64,000 bases of DNA from Pseudovibrio exalbescens DSM 16456 (lineage in GTDB: Bacteria > Pseudomonadota > Alphaproteobacteria > Rhizobiales > Stappiaceae). Location of the stretch: positions 248,001 through 312,000 of the forward strand of contig NZ_AUGS01000002.1 in NCBI RefSeq assembly GCF_000422785.1, read 5' to 3'. Positions 36,776 to 45,694 of this stretch are shown piece by piece. The position numbers and the translations under genes were made by a program. Positions within the stretch are counted from its first letter, which is position 1, and each line of letters opens with the position of its first letter. Below the pieces are notes generated by a model. The model was given only the letters and a program-made list of their open reading frames with translations, did no database searches and was not told where the DNA came from.

Positions 36776-37192
36776 CTAGCGGATATAGAGATAGGTTGAA
36801 CACAGATTCCGCTGAGTATCCTCTGACGTATCCGGAGGGGTGGGGCCACGGAAGACACGCAGTTCCAAAGCTTCCTGCCCTTCCAGCTTCACGATTTTGA
36901 ATTGCAGAAAGCCCGTATTCACCCCGTTGGAGCAAAGGGTGCGCCCGCCGTTGAACTTGAGGTTGGTGGCGTTCGTGAAGGCATAGGTGGCTGTCGTACG
37001 ATCACCTACCGCTTTGATGGGCAAGTGCTCTCGGTCGCTGAATATCAACTGGTTTTCGGTGATGTGCAAAGATCCTGTCACCGCTTCCGCCGTGAAGTTG
37101 AACGGACGCCATTGAGTGTTGGTCAGGTCTGAGGCAAACGAAATAGAGCTGCAACTTGCCAACATGGCAATCATGATAACAAAACGGAACAA
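36776..37192 (-). CDS. Small exported protein, META-like or lipoprotein
   Basis: A 138-residue protein of unknown function with a hydrophobic N-terminus. LASC at residues 11-14 is an acceptable lipobox, so it may be a lipoprotein with a very short signal; a signal peptidase I site after ISFA is the alternative. The mature part has NTQWRPFNF near its start and paired Cys residues (TLCSNG, NLCSTYLY), and loosely resembles META/DUF306 domains. The likely start is TTG with GAGGTGA just upstream; an in-frame ATG lies at 37174. It ends 3 bp from the convergent pyrF stop codon. Confidence 0.55.
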   Translation of the reverse strand: MFRFVIMIAMLASCSSISFASDLTNTQWRPFNFTAEAVTGSLHITENQLIFSDREHLPIKAVGDRTTATYAFTNATNLKFNGGRTLCSNGVNTGFLQFKIVKLEGQEALELRVFRGPTPPDTSEDTQRNLCSTYLYIR

Positions 37193-37281
37193 AGGTCACC
37201 TCTTGTCTCGGTGGATTCAACGAGATGACCCTACGGAATATTGCTTTCGATTTTCCTAGAAAACACGATCACATGTGAAAC

Positions 37282-37312
37282 AAAAAAACCGCGCTGGAGG
37301 AGCGCGGTTTTC
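37282..37312 (-). terminator. Terminator after secB
   Basis: On the minus strand AAACCGCGCT (37310-37301) pairs with AGCGCGGTTT (37295-37286) around CCTCC, followed by a run of T. It lies about 25 bp after the secB stop codon. Confidence 0.9.
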
Positions 37313-37335
37313 ACTAACAGCTTCCGAGCGCAAAA

Positions 37336-37827
37336 TCAGTTTGGTTGCTGGCCGTTCTTCTTCTGCTCTTCTGCAGCACGAGCCAGATTCTGACGATAAA
37401 GAGCGGCAAAATCGATTGGGTCCAGCATCAGCGGCGGGAAGCCACCGTTGCGAGTCGTATCCGCCAGAATGTTGCGAGCAAACGGGAACAGCATGCGCGG
37501 GCATTCAATCAGAATGAACGGATGCATGTGCTCTTTTGGAACGTTGCTGATCTGGAAAACGCCAGCATAGATGAGCTCCACGGCGAACATAACCTGTTCA
37601 GATGTGTTGGCCTTGGCATTCAGGGTCAGCACAACCTCAAACTGGTCATCGCTCAGTGGGTTGGCGCCGACGTTCACGTTAATATCCAGCTTTGGCTGTT
37701 CACCCGGCTGCAGAGACTTTGGAGAGTTTGGGTTCTCGAAAGACAAGTCTTTGATGTACTGCGCCAGAATGTTCATGCCTGGAGCGGCTGCCTGGCCCTG
37801 TGCCTGAGCTTCCTGATTGTCACTCAT
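37336..37827 (-). CDS. secB: Protein-export chaperone SecB
   Basis: SecB keeps preproteins unfolded and hands them to SecA. The 163-residue protein has the family core: [14 protein letters not shown] near residues 23-36, [11 protein letters not shown] near 82-92, and [32 protein letters not shown] near 108-139. The tail is Gln- and Lys-rich. It is a single gene, divergent from the actS sensor kinase, with its own terminator. Confidence 0.97.
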   Translation of the reverse strand: MSDNQEAQAQGQAAAPGMNILAQYIKDLSFENPNSPKSLQPGEQPKLDINVNVGANPLSDDQFEVVLTLNAKANTSEQVMFAVELIYAGVFQISNVPKEHMHPFILIECPRMLFPFARNILADTTRNGGFPPLMLDPIDFAALYRQNLARAAEEQKKNGQQPN

Positions 37828-37916
37828 AATATAGTTCCCGTTTCACGGTTGAGATCGGTATGTACAGCAATTCCCCTCGGCTGCACATCAAGCCTGTCGC
37901 GTGGCTAGCATGACCT

Positions 37917-37937
37917 CACAGCCGATACAAGGCTGTG
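37917..37937. promoter_or_regulatory. Hairpin CACAGCC-N7-GGCTGTG between secB and actS
   Basis: A perfect 7-bp inverted repeat with a 7-nt centre, in the divergent spacer, about 90 bp upstream of secB and 110 bp upstream of actS. There is no T run, so an operator is more likely than a terminator. The regulator is not known. Confidence 0.3.
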
Positions 37938-38047
37938 TGTTGATTTATGCTTCCAAACAACTGGACTCTTTTGTAGTCGTACCATCAGGTATACTGCTTC
38001 TGGGCACATAACAATTCTAAAGATCCGGATTTCTGGAGCCGAGCCTG

Positions 38048-39385
38048 ATGGCCTTCGCGACGACTGATCAATCCCGCAGCTTCGATCTGCAGGTTAAACT
38101 GGATACGCTGGTTCGCTTGCGCTGGCTGGCGATTGCTGGCCAAACCATATCGCTGATCGTTGTTTATTACGGTCTCGGCTTTCCCTTGCCCATTGGCTAC
38201 TGCTACGTCTTGATTGCGGTTTCGGCGTGGCTGAATGTGATTCTCAAGATTCGCTGGCCCGCCAGTACTCGGTTGCACGAAAATGGTGCGGCTCTTCAAT
38301 TGGCCTACGATATTCTCCAGTTGGCCGGCCTTCTTTACCTGACCGGGGGGCTGGGAAACCCGTTTTGCTTTCTATTGGTGGCTCCCGTAATGGTCTCGGC
38401 GACGGCGTTGTCGTTCAAGAACACCATTATGTTGGCCTCTCTGGCAGGGCTCTGCGCGACGGTGATTGGCATCTTTCACATGCCTTTGCCATGGTATGGC
38501 GGCGAAACCTTGCAGATGCCACCAGTCTATACCGTGGGGATATGGGTTTCCCTGTTATGCAGCATGTTCTTCATGGCTACCTACGCCCTGCGTATCGCAA
38601 GCGAAGCACGCCAATTGTCCAATGCGCTGGCTGCCAGCGACATGGTGCTTGCGCATCAACAGCATCTTTCTGCACTTGATGGTTTGGCAACAGCGGCTGC
38701 GCATGAGTTGGGAACGCCCCTTGGAACCATCTATCTGACAGCCAAAGAACTGGCGACGGAGTTTGAAGAGGGAGACCCGCTGCGCGAGGATGCTGAACTG
38801 GTGTACATGCAGGCACAGCGCTGCCGTGACATCCTGCAAAAGCTTACGTCGCTGTCCAGTGATACCGATCAGCATTTTCAACGCATGCCTCTTTCTCAGC
38901 TTTTGGAAGAAGTGTCACAGCCGCATCGCGGTCTTGGTATCCATATCGATGTTGTCTTGGAAGGGGATGGGCCGGAACCTGTTGGGCAACGAAACCCCGG
39001 AATTGCGTATGGGCTGGGAAATATTCTTGAGAACGCGGTCGATTTTGCCCGCCGAACGGTCGAACTGAAAGCCACCTGGGATGATGAACAAGTGGAGATC
39101 ACGATTGCCGACGATGGACCTGGCTTTGCTCCGGATGTGATGGCCCGAATGGGCGAGCCCTACGTGTCGAAGCGCGGACTGGCCAAGAAAATTCAGCCCT
39201 TGGGGAAAAATAAGTTTGATAAAACAAAGGAACAGTCGGCAGGTGGCCTTGGTTTAGGCTTCTTCATTGCCAAAACATTGCTTGAACGGACGAGCGCACG
39301 ACTGAGTTTTGGCAATCGGAAACCGCCTAAAACAGGTGCAATTGTTCGTATCAGATGGCCGAAAAATGCGATGGATCAATCATAA
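38048..39385 (+). CDS. actS: Redox-sensing histidine kinase ActS (RegB/PrrB family)
   Basis: A 445-residue membrane sensor kinase of the RegB family, which reads the redox state of the quinone pool. About six membrane segments span residues 25-185, with the quinone-site motif GGLGNPF at 100-106. The H-box AAAHELGTPLGTI has the phospho-acceptor His219, and the redox-active Cys of the family is conserved as Cys259 in QAQRCRDIL. The ATPase domain has N-box NILENAVDFA, DDGPGFAP and GGLGLGFFIAKTLL. The partner regulator follows 111 bp later. In relatives the pair controls respiration, nitrogen and carbon fixation genes and acid tolerance. Confidence 0.93.
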   Translation: MAFATTDQSRSFDLQVKLDTLVRLRWLAIAGQTISLIVVYYGLGFPLPIGYCYVLIAVSAWLNVILKIRWPASTRLHENGAALQLAYDILQLAGLLYLTGGLGNPFCFLLVAPVMVSATALSFKNTIMLASLAGLCATVIGIFHMPLPWYGGETLQMPPVYTVGIWVSLLCSMFFMATYALRIASEARQLSNALAASDMVLAHQQHLSALDGLATAAAHELGTPLGTIYLTAKELATEFEEGDPLREDAELVYMQAQRCRDILQKLTSLSSDTDQHFQRMPLSQLLEEVSQPHRGLGIHIDVVLEGDGPEPVGQRNPGIAYGLGNILENAVDFARRTVELKATWDDEQVEITIADDGPGFAPDVMARMGEPYVSKRGLAKKIQPLGKNKFDKTKEQSAGGLGLGFFIAKTLLERTSARLSFGNRKPPKTGAIVRIRWPKNAMDQS

Positions 39386-39496
39386 GCTGAAAAAATGCCT
39401 TAGATTAATTCTGAGGTGACTGACATGTCCATTATCGCGGAACAGGCCTTCCCAAGCTTGGGTCAGTCATTATAAGAAGGACCAAAGCAGAGCAAC

Positions 39497-40057
39497 GTGG
39501 ACCCATTGGAAATGAATGAAACTGAAACTGCACCCCTGGGCCGTCTTCTGATTCTCGATGACGATAAGGCGTTTCAGCAACGCCTTGCGCGTGCCATGGA
39601 GAAGCGCGGCTTTCACACTGAAACCGCAGATGGTGTCAAGGAAGCGCTGAGCAAAGTTGCTGCCGAAGCGCCGGACTTTGCTGTGTGCGACATGCGCCTT
39701 GAGGACGGCAGCGGCCTTGATGTTGTTGAAGCCATTCGCATGAAAAAACCGGAAGCGCGGGTCATAGTGCTTACGGGCTATGGGAATATTGCAACGGCCG
39801 TTACTGCGGTAAAGCTGGGCGCGATCGACTATTTGTCCAAACCGGCAGATGCTGACGATATTTTTGCCTCGCTAATGCGCCGCCCAAACGAGAAAGCGAC
39901 ACCACCAGAAAACCCGATGTCTGCAGACCGAGTGCGGTGGGAACACATTCAGCGTGTTTACGAACTGTGTGATCGCAATGTTTCTGAAACGGCTCGTCGC
40001 TTGAACATGCACCGCCGAACGCTACAGCGTATCTTGGCAAAGCGAGCACCACGCTGA
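39497..40057 (+). CDS. actR: Response regulator ActR (RegA/PrrA family)
   Basis: A 186-residue response regulator: receiver domain with DDDK at residues 21-24, phospho-acceptor Asp65, Thr in VLTGYG and Lys in LSKPAD, then a short linker and a Fis-type helix-turn-helix (NVSETARRLNMHRRTLQRIL, about residues 160-179), the compact build of RegA/ActR. The proposed start is GTG at 39497; an ATG at 39512 is an alternative with a poorly spaced ribosome binding site. It works with ActS, coded just upstream. A GCGCGAAC/GTTTGCGC hairpin at 40064-40082 follows the stop codon. Confidence 0.93.
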   Translation: MDPLEMNETETAPLGRLLILDDDKAFQQRLARAMEKRGFHTETADGVKEALSKVAAEAPDFAVCDMRLEDGSGLDVVEAIRMKKPEARVIVLTGYGNIATAVTAVKLGAIDYLSKPADADDIFASLMRRPNEKATPPENPMSADRVRWEHIQRVYELCDRNVSETARRLNMHRRTLQRILAKRAPR

Positions 40058-40063
40058 GCTGCA

Positions 40064-40082
40064 GCGCGAACACTGTTTGCGC
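40064..40082 (+). terminator. Weak hairpin after actR
   Basis: GCGCGAAC and GTTTGCGC pair (one G-U) around ACT, 7 bp after the actR stop codon. It has no clear T run, so it may terminate only with Rho or protect the mRNA end. Confidence 0.4.
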
Positions 40083-40144
40083 GCGTTATGTGTTTAGTGC
40101 AGGCTGTGAGGCATCGCAGCCTGCCAGATCTCGTGGGCGATGTT

Positions 40145-40786
40145 TCACTCTGCCTTTGGGGTATTATCCAGGCTGTGCTTGTTGATCAAAGGTAATTGCG
40201 CAATCGTGAATGCCATTGTGATCGGCATGAAACCAAACACTTTGAAATCCACCCAAAAGTCGGTGGAGAAGTTACGCCATACGATCTCATTGATCACGGC
40301 GAGAACGAAGAAAAAGATGCCCCATCTTAGGGTCAACTTGCGCCAACCTTCATCATCAAGCCGGAATGCGCTGTCAAACACGTAGCCGAGCAGAGATTTG
40401 CCGAACAGCAAGCCGCCCAGAAGAATGCTGCCAAACATGACATTCACGATAGTGGGCTTGAGTTTGATGAAAAGCTCATTGTGCAGATAAAGCGTCAGGG
40501 CGCCAAATACCAGCACCACAATGCCTGAAACCATTGGCATGACTGGCAAGGTGCGTATCAGGTAGTATGAAAATCCCAATGAAATGGAAATAGCGATCAT
40601 GAAGGCCGCTGTTGCCAGAAAGATCGGCTGGCCCAACCCAGCCAGCACGGGGAAGCTTTCCATCAACTGTTCACCGCGCGTGTTGGCAATAAAGAACACA
40701 GCCAGAGGTCCAAGTTCCAGCGCCAACTTCAAGAATGGCGCAACTTCTTTGTGGCCCTTTTCGTTGGGCGCGTGTTCAAATTCCAT
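40145..40786 (-). CDS. yciB: Septation protein A (YciB/IspZ family)
   Basis: A 213-residue inner-membrane protein with five to six hydrophobic segments. It has the family blocks [16 protein letters not shown] near residues 23-38, [16 protein letters not shown] and the C-terminal [25 protein letters not shown]. YciB proteins affect septation and envelope integrity; the exact activity is unknown. In many Hyphomicrobiales the gene is beside ftsY, but here it is alone between actR and a GNAT gene. It and actR converge. Confidence 0.93.
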   Translation of the reverse strand: MEFEHAPNEKGHKEVAPFLKLALELGPLAVFFIANTRGEQLMESFPVLAGLGQPIFLATAAFMIAISISLGFSYYLIRTLPVMPMVSGIVVLVFGALTLYLHNELFIKLKPTIVNVMFGSILLGGLLFGKSLLGYVFDSAFRLDDEGWRKLTLRWGIFFFVLAVINEIVWRNFSTDFWVDFKVFGFMPITMAFTIAQLPLINKHSLDNTPKAE

Positions 40787-40866
40787 CTAAAGTTCTTCCC
40801 CCTACCAGACTGTCTGATCTGGCAATGAATATTGGTCGTGTTCCGGACACCTTCAGCCTTATGGCG

Positions 40867-41319
40867 CTAAACTGTGTCAGTAATTTGCAGTTGGAGCAAT
40901 GGGAAGGGCTTACCCTGTCCTTCTGTTCCGATCTGACAATTTTCCTGAAGCCTTGGTTTGAATAGGATGCAAGGGCGTTCAGGATTTTGCTCATTCACAT
41001 CCACTTTGGTTGCGCCGTCTTCGATGATTGCATGGTTCAGCAGCGCTCGGCCAATGCCTTTGCCGCGTATATTGGCATCAATGAAAAGCATTTCGATTTT
41101 GGTATCCGCAGTGGTGACAAACCAAAGGATCGAGCCTCTCTCGTCAACGGCGCAGTTCGGTGAGACTGCATAAAAATACCTGTCGTGAACAAGCGTTTTG
41201 AGCAAACCAATGTCAGCTTCCGACAAGAAAGTATGGGTGGCGCGAACGGGTCGCTCACCGACCTCTGCAATCTCCTCATACTGATCTTCTTGCTGCTGAA
41301 TTGCAGCGAGTGTCTGCAT
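40867..41319 (-). CDS. YjaB-like GNAT acetyltransferase with two compensating frameshifts
   Basis: A 150-residue GNAT protein. The N-terminal part (RATHTFLSEADI, IEMLFIDANIRGKGIGRALLNHAI) matches the YjaB group and keeps the acetyl-CoA loop RGKGIG. After DVNEQNPE the frame departs from the family for about 19 residues and then returns at GQGKPFPLLQLQ. Reading the same DNA in the next frame gives ALASYSNQGFRKIVRSEQK, the missing YxxxGF block with the catalytic-region Tyr. So an insertion near 40977 and a deletion near 40920 (or the equivalents) cancel each other. The product is full length but lacks the Tyr/GF segment and may be inactive; a sequencing error is also possible. It lies just after recR on the same strand. 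Confidence 0.8.
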   Translation of the reverse strand: MQTLAAIQQQEDQYEEIAEVGERPVRATHTFLSEADIGLLKTLVHDRYFYAVSPNCAVDERGSILWFVTTADTKIEMLFIDANIRGKGIGRALLNHAIIEDGATKVDVNEQNPERPCILFKPRLQENCQIGTEGQGKPFPLLQLQITDTV

Positions 41320-41324
41320 TTTTA

Positions 41325-41936
41325 TTAGAAGTTGGTTCGGGCTCGCATCGCCTGTGACAGCGTACCTTCATCTAGATAATCTAGCTCTCCCCCGACAGGA
41401 ACACCGTGGGCGAGCCGGGTCACGCGAACTCCGTCAAAGCGAGCCAGTTGGTCGGTTATGAAATGAGCTGTCGTCTGTCCCTCGACGGTCGCATTGACTG
41501 CGAGAATAACTTCACTGACGTTTCCTTCGCTCACACGCTCCACAAGCTTGGAGATGTTCAGGTCATCAGGGCCGACGCCATCTAGTGGGGACAGGGTGCC
41601 ATTCAAAACATGATATTGCGCACTAAGCGCGGAAGCGCGTTCCAATGCCCATAAATCAGAAACATCTTCAACAACGATAATGACGGAGGCATCCCGTCTT
41701 GGATCGGTGCAAATGGTGCATGGATCGGAGGTATCGACCGTCCCACAGGTTGAACAAACACACACCTGATCAACGGCAACGCCCATGGCCTCGGCCAGTG
41801 GAATAAGCAGTTGGTCTTTCTTCTGTACCAGGTGCAATGCGGCCCGTCTGGCTGATCGCGGCCCGAGGCCGGGCAGTTTTGAAAGAAGCTGGATCAATCG
41901 TTCGATCTCTGGACCGGCAACGGGGCGGGTGCTCAT
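41325..41936 (-). CDS. recR: Recombination mediator RecR
   Basis: RecR works with RecF/RecO to load RecA at gaps. The 203-residue protein has a helix-hairpin-helix ([14 protein letters not shown], residues 18-31), the zinc-binding C4 motif [18 protein letters not shown] (near 59-76), and a TOPRIM domain with [12 protein letters not shown] near 91-102. It is the third gene of dnaX-ybaB-recR on the minus strand, a very common order. Confidence 0.97.
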   Translation of the reverse strand: MSTRPVAGPEIERLIQLLSKLPGLGPRSARRAALHLVQKKDQLLIPLAEAMGVAVDQVCVCSTCGTVDTSDPCTICTDPRRDASVIIVVEDVSDLWALERASALSAQYHVLNGTLSPLDGVGPDDLNISKLVERVSEGNVSEVILAVNATVEGQTTAHFITDQLARFDGVRVTRLAHGVPVGGELDYLDEGTLSQAMRARTNF

Positions 41937-42029
41937 GGGGTGTCTTCAGCTTTCAGGTCATGCGCAGGGAGCAGGTTAGGGACGGGCGTTTGGCAGCCCG
42001 CCCTGCGTGAAAGGGGCGTTTCTCGCCGC

Positions 42030-42350
42030 TCAAAATGGCAGTTTCATTCCCGCCGGCAGGCCCATGCCCGACATCAGTTCCTGAGTCTTTTCCTGCACCA
42101 GGGCTTCGCCCTTGGCTTTTGCGTCATTATGAGCTGCAAGAATAAGGTCTTCCAGAATTTCGGTCTCCTCTGGTTTTACCAGAGACGGATCGATTTTCAG
42201 TGCTGTCATCTCGCCTTTTCCGTTCAGCGTAACGGATACCAAACCGGCTCCGGACGTGCCCTCAACGGAGAGTTCGTTCACCTTGGCCTGCAGTTCGCCC
42301 ATTTGCTCTTGCATCTGCTTGGCCTGTTTCATCATCTTAAGAAAGTCCAT
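42030..42350 (-). CDS. ybaB: YbaB/EbfC family nucleoid-associated protein
   Basis: A 106-residue protein with a Met- and Gln-rich N-terminal helix (MKQAKQMQEQMGELQAK) and the conserved TLNGKGEMTALKIDPSLV segment, as in YbaB/EbfC DNA-binding dimers. The frame continues upstream to 42368, but the ATG at 42350 has an AAGGAG ribosome binding site 9 nt before it. It lies between dnaX (74 bp upstream) and recR. Confidence 0.95.
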   Translation of the reverse strand: MDFLKMMKQAKQMQEQMGELQAKVNELSVEGTSGAGLVSVTLNGKGEMTALKIDPSLVKPEETEILEDLILAAHNDAKAKGEALVQEKTQELMSGMGLPAGMKLPF

Positions 42351-42426
42351 CGGACAACTCCTTTTCAAAGGGCAATCGAAGGTGCGAAGGCGGTCGTTGT
42401 GTCAAGGTCCGCTTTGCTCGCCAGCC

Positions 42427-44316
42427 TTATAGTTCTTCTTCCATATCGATGCCTTCGAGCCCGTCGTCAAGCAGAAGCGAAGGGTCGAGTTCATGCTCAT
42501 CCTCATCCTTTTTGAGCACTTTGACATCAACCACCTTGGCCCCCGGAAATGCTTTCAGAAGAACCGAGACCTCAGGATCTGAGTGCGCTTCGGAAACCAA
42601 CTGGCGCTGATTGGCTTCTTTTTCCTCGAAAAGCGTCGGGCGCCCTTGTTCGCGGCTGACCACGACAACCCAGCGGCGTCCGGTCCACTCTGTCAGCTTT
42701 CGCCCCAATTCTCCAGCAGCGTCCGGTGGTGCCTCTTCGGATGGTTGCACTTCAATGCGGCCCGGTTCGAAGTTTACGAGACGCAAAGAACGCTCAATGG
42801 TCACCTTCATGGGTATGTCGCGCATTCTGGCAGCGCATTCGGCGACGTCCTGCCAACTGCGCAGCGCGATCTTTTCGTCCGGCTCCGGAACTGGCGCAGA
42901 TTGCGGCTTTAAAGCAAGTGCGGATCCGGTGCCAGAAACCGAATGCAAATGAGGTGCCGGTGCGTTTGTTTCGCTTGTTGGCGCACTGTTGTGCTGGTGT
43001 GAGCGATCTGCGGCGGCGGTTGCCTTGTTGGCGGTTGAGGCGGTGGGCTGGGAAGACGAAGCAGCACCGCCTGTGCTTTGTGCCTCGCCCGCCTTAAAAC
43101 CCCCGGATTTTAAGAGCCTGAGCGCTTCCTCCGGATCGGGCAGGTCCGCTGAATAGCACAACCTGACCAGAACCATATCCGCTGCCGCCAGCGGCTTTGG
43201 CGCGTTTTGTGTTTCGTTGATGCCTTTAAGCAGTATTTGCCAAGACCGTGACAAGACACGCATGGAAAGCTTGCTCGCAAAATCCCGTCCGCGTGTACGT
43301 TCCGTCTCTGTTACTGTTGCATCATCGGCCGCGCGCGGAACCGCCTTGAGGCGCGTTACAAGATGCGTGAAATCGGCAAGATCCGATAGAACAACAGCCG
43401 GATCGGCGCCGACATCGTATTGGGCTTTCAGCTCTTCCAGAGCGTTGGACACGTCACCACGCATTACATGTTCAAACAAGTCGATGATACGTGAACGATC
43501 CGCCAGACCCAACATCTGGCGAACATCCTCTGCTTCAATCCTCCCAGCTCCATGAGCCATCGCTTGATCCAGCAGAGATAGCGAATCTCGGGCTGATCCT
43601 TCGCCAGCGCGTGCAATCAGCGCCAGCGCTTCCTCGGAAATCTCGATTCCTTCATTGTCGGACACGCGGCGCAGCAGGTTCTGCAGAGTGCCGGACTCAA
43701 TGCGACGCAGATCAAATCGCTGGCATCGCGAGAGCACCGTCACCGGCACCTTGCGAATTTCTGTCGTGGCGAAAATGAATTTCACATGTTCTGGTGGTTC
43801 TTCCAGTGTCTTCAGCAAGCCATTGAAAGCTGCATTGGACAGCATGTGCACTTCGTCGATAATATAAACTTTGTAACGGGCATTAGCAGGCCGGTACCGT
43901 ACCGCCTCGGTGATCTCTCTAATATCGCCAATACCGGTGTGTGAGGCGGCGTCCATTTCAATCACATCAACATGCCGCCCTTCCATGATGGCTTGGCAAT
44001 GGATGCCCGGACGATCGAGATGGATTGTCGGCTGGTTGACTTCACCCGGGATTTCGTAGTTCAGCGCTCGCGCCAAAATCCGCGCTGTCGATGTCTTGCC
44101 CACACCGCGAACACCTGTAAGCATCCAAGCTTGTGCAACACGTCCGGTTTCAAACGCATTTTGCAGCGTTTTGACCATTGGCTCTTGGCCGCATAGATCC
44201 TCAAAGGTGCTTGGACGGTATTTTCGCGCCAGCACACGATAGCCAGCGCCATTATCACCCAACGGGGTGCTGGCTGCAGAAGCTTGGCTGGTCTGGTCTG
44301 TTTGCAAGTCGTCCAT
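42427..44316 (-). CDS. dnaX: DNA polymerase III subunits gamma/tau
   Basis: DnaX is the clamp-loader ATPase and organises the replicase. The protein of about 629 residues has YRVLARKYRPSTFEDLCGQ, Walker A GVRGVGKTST, Walker B YIIDEVHMLS and the sensor-2 region, then a Pro/Ser/Ala-rich linker and the tau C-terminal domain. The zinc module between Walker A and DVIEMDAASHTG normally holds four Cys; only one (GIHCQAIMEG) remains, a feature I recall from other Hyphomicrobiales. The ATG at 44316 (MDDLQTDQ) is chosen; the frame opens at 44352. ybaB and recR follow, and the SRP RNA gene lies upstream on the same strand. Confidence 0.95.
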   Translation of the reverse strand: MDDLQTDQTSQASAASTPLGDNGAGYRVLARKYRPSTFEDLCGQEPMVKTLQNAFETGRVAQAWMLTGVRGVGKTSTARILARALNYEIPGEVNQPTIHLDRPGIHCQAIMEGRHVDVIEMDAASHTGIGDIREITEAVRYRPANARYKVYIIDEVHMLSNAAFNGLLKTLEEPPEHVKFIFATTEIRKVPVTVLSRCQRFDLRRIESGTLQNLLRRVSDNEGIEISEEALALIARAGEGSARDSLSLLDQAMAHGAGRIEAEDVRQMLGLADRSRIIDLFEHVMRGDVSNALEELKAQYDVGADPAVVLSDLADFTHLVTRLKAVPRAADDATVTETERTRGRDFASKLSMRVLSRSWQILLKGINETQNAPKPLAAADMVLVRLCYSADLPDPEEALRLLKSGGFKAGEAQSTGGAASSSQPTASTANKATAAADRSHQHNSAPTSETNAPAPHLHSVSGTGSALALKPQSAPVPEPDEKIALRSWQDVAECAARMRDIPMKVTIERSLRLVNFEPGRIEVQPSEEAPPDAAGELGRKLTEWTGRRWVVVVSREQGRPTLFEEKEANQRQLVSEAHSDPEVSVLLKAFPGAKVVDVKVLKKDEDEHELDPSLLLDDGLEGIDMEEEL

Positions 44317-44425
44317 AAGGCCCCGCATTAAAAGCTGCAAAACCGGCAGCAATCATGGTCCCGGCCATTCAAGACGAAGACCGGCCGCTTGTCGAGTATG
44401 GGCGCGGGGAACAAAATAAGAAGGT

Positions 44426-44522
44426 GGGAGGCTGGCACGGTGACCCGTGCCGATGCTCGTTAGGGCTGCTTCCTTCCGGACCTGACCCGGTTGGCGAGTG
44501 GCTCGTCCACCACCAACCTCCC
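44426..44522 (-). ncRNA. ffs: Signal recognition particle RNA, small bacterial (4.5S) type
   Basis: On the minus strand the universally conserved core GGTCAGGTCCGGAAGGAAGCAGCC-type apical loop is present (about 44464-44488), with the GGAA tetraloop and asymmetric loop that bind Ffh. The ends GGGAGGTTGG (44522-44513) and CCAGCCTCCC (44435-44426) pair, which defines a hairpin RNA of about 97 nt. The position beside dnaX is usual in alphaproteobacteria. It works with Ffh and with FtsY, coded at 18502-19881. The exact ends are estimated from pairing. Confidence 0.93.
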
Positions 44523-44683
44523 GAAGCCCTTGTATGGTGGTTTTTTGTCCCAAATGCAAGCCTGCTTCTGCCCCATGTGGACGATTTGATCGAAAGGAAA
44601 AGGCAGTTTTTGTCATCGGGGTTGCATGGGCGTGCGAGAAGGAGTTCATTGGAGCGCCGCGCAAACCCGAGGAACCAGATGCG

Positions 44684-45649
44684 ATGAATGGACTATGGAC
44701 ACCGCAAGAAATGTCCCGTTTTCAATGCTTTTCCGCCAATCCGCTTGATAGGCAGGCTGCATTGAGATCCAAGCCGGGATCAATGGCGGCGTTTGCCAAC
44801 CAAGAAGACGTTGTTTTTGTACTGGCGAGCGGGGGGCATTTTGTCTTTCAGAAAATCAGTGAAAAGATGACCTGCTTCCTGAGCCGTAGTTCGCTCGAGC
44901 GTTTTCTGCCCGTCTCGGATGAGCACATCTTTCTGGGGCTTGATGATGCCAGAAATCGGCGTCCCGTATTCGCGGTTCAGTTGATGCAGAATCCGGAAAC
45001 ATTGATGGAAGCCGTCTTTGCGGACCCTCAGTATGAGTTGATTCCGCTTCGCCAAGCTGCTGTTCAGCAACGGGTTTCCCACGAGGATTTTGGCGTGTTG
45101 GCTCAGGCCAACGCGTTGTTGAACTGGCACTACACGCATCCGCGATGTGCACGTTGCGGCGGTGACACCAAGATGGCGGAGGGCGGATACCGCCGTGATT
45201 GTGTGGCGTGTGATGCGCAACATTTTCCGCGCACAGACCCTTGTGTCATCATGCTGATTCAGAACGAACGCGGAGAAGCGTTGCTCGGCCGACCTCACAA
45301 CCTGCCGGAAAACTTGTTTACTACCCTGGCTGGTTTTGTGGAGCCCGGGGAGACCTTCGAGGATGCCGTCCGACGCGAAACCTTTGAAGAATCCGGTATT
45401 CGCGTGGGTGAGGTTCGGTATGTCGCATCACAACCGTGGCCGTTTCCTTCCAACATCATGATGGGCTTTCACGGCAAGGCCATTACGACACAGTTGAACG
45501 TTGACTACGAAGAAATGTTCGATTGTCGATGGTTTGACAGAAGTGAAGTTGAGAAAATGCTCAGCGGCACTGCAGAAACTGGACTGTTTTGCCCCCCGGA
45601 AATCTCAATAGCTCATCAATTAATCAGACTATATGTCCAAGGATATTGA
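44684..45649 (+). CDS. nudC: NAD(+) diphosphatase NudC
   Basis: NudC hydrolyses NAD(H) and can remove NAD caps from RNA. The 321-residue protein has the zinc ribbon CARCGG...CVAC near residues 156-175, the Nudix box GFVEPGETFEDAVRRETFEESGI near 217-239 with all key Glu, and the NudC-specific SQPWPFPSNIMMGF after it. The frame is open from 44498, but this would run into the SRP RNA gene; the ATG at 44684 with GAGGAA about 10 nt upstream is the likely start. It is divergent from the ffs-dnaX transcript. Confidence 0.94.
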   Translation: MNGLWTPQEMSRFQCFSANPLDRQAALRSKPGSMAAFANQEDVVFVLASGGHFVFQKISEKMTCFLSRSSLERFLPVSDEHIFLGLDDARNRRPVFAVQLMQNPETLMEAVFADPQYELIPLRQAAVQQRVSHEDFGVLAQANALLNWHYTHPRCARCGGDTKMAEGGYRRDCVACDAQHFPRTDPCVIMLIQNERGEALLGRPHNLPENLFTTLAGFVEPGETFEDAVRRETFEESGIRVGEVRYVASQPWPFPSNIMMGFHGKAITTQLNVDYEEMFDCRWFDRSEVEKMLSGTAETGLFCPPEISIAHQLIRLYVQGY

Positions 45650-45694
45650 TCTTCCCTTAGGTTAATATCTCGCGCGGTACAGGGGGAGGGCCGA

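Noticed and set aside
44498-44683. Upstream extension of nudC by 62 codons
   Set aside because: It runs through the SRP RNA gene, has no ribosome binding site and no resemblance to NudC; the ATG at 44684 is well supported.
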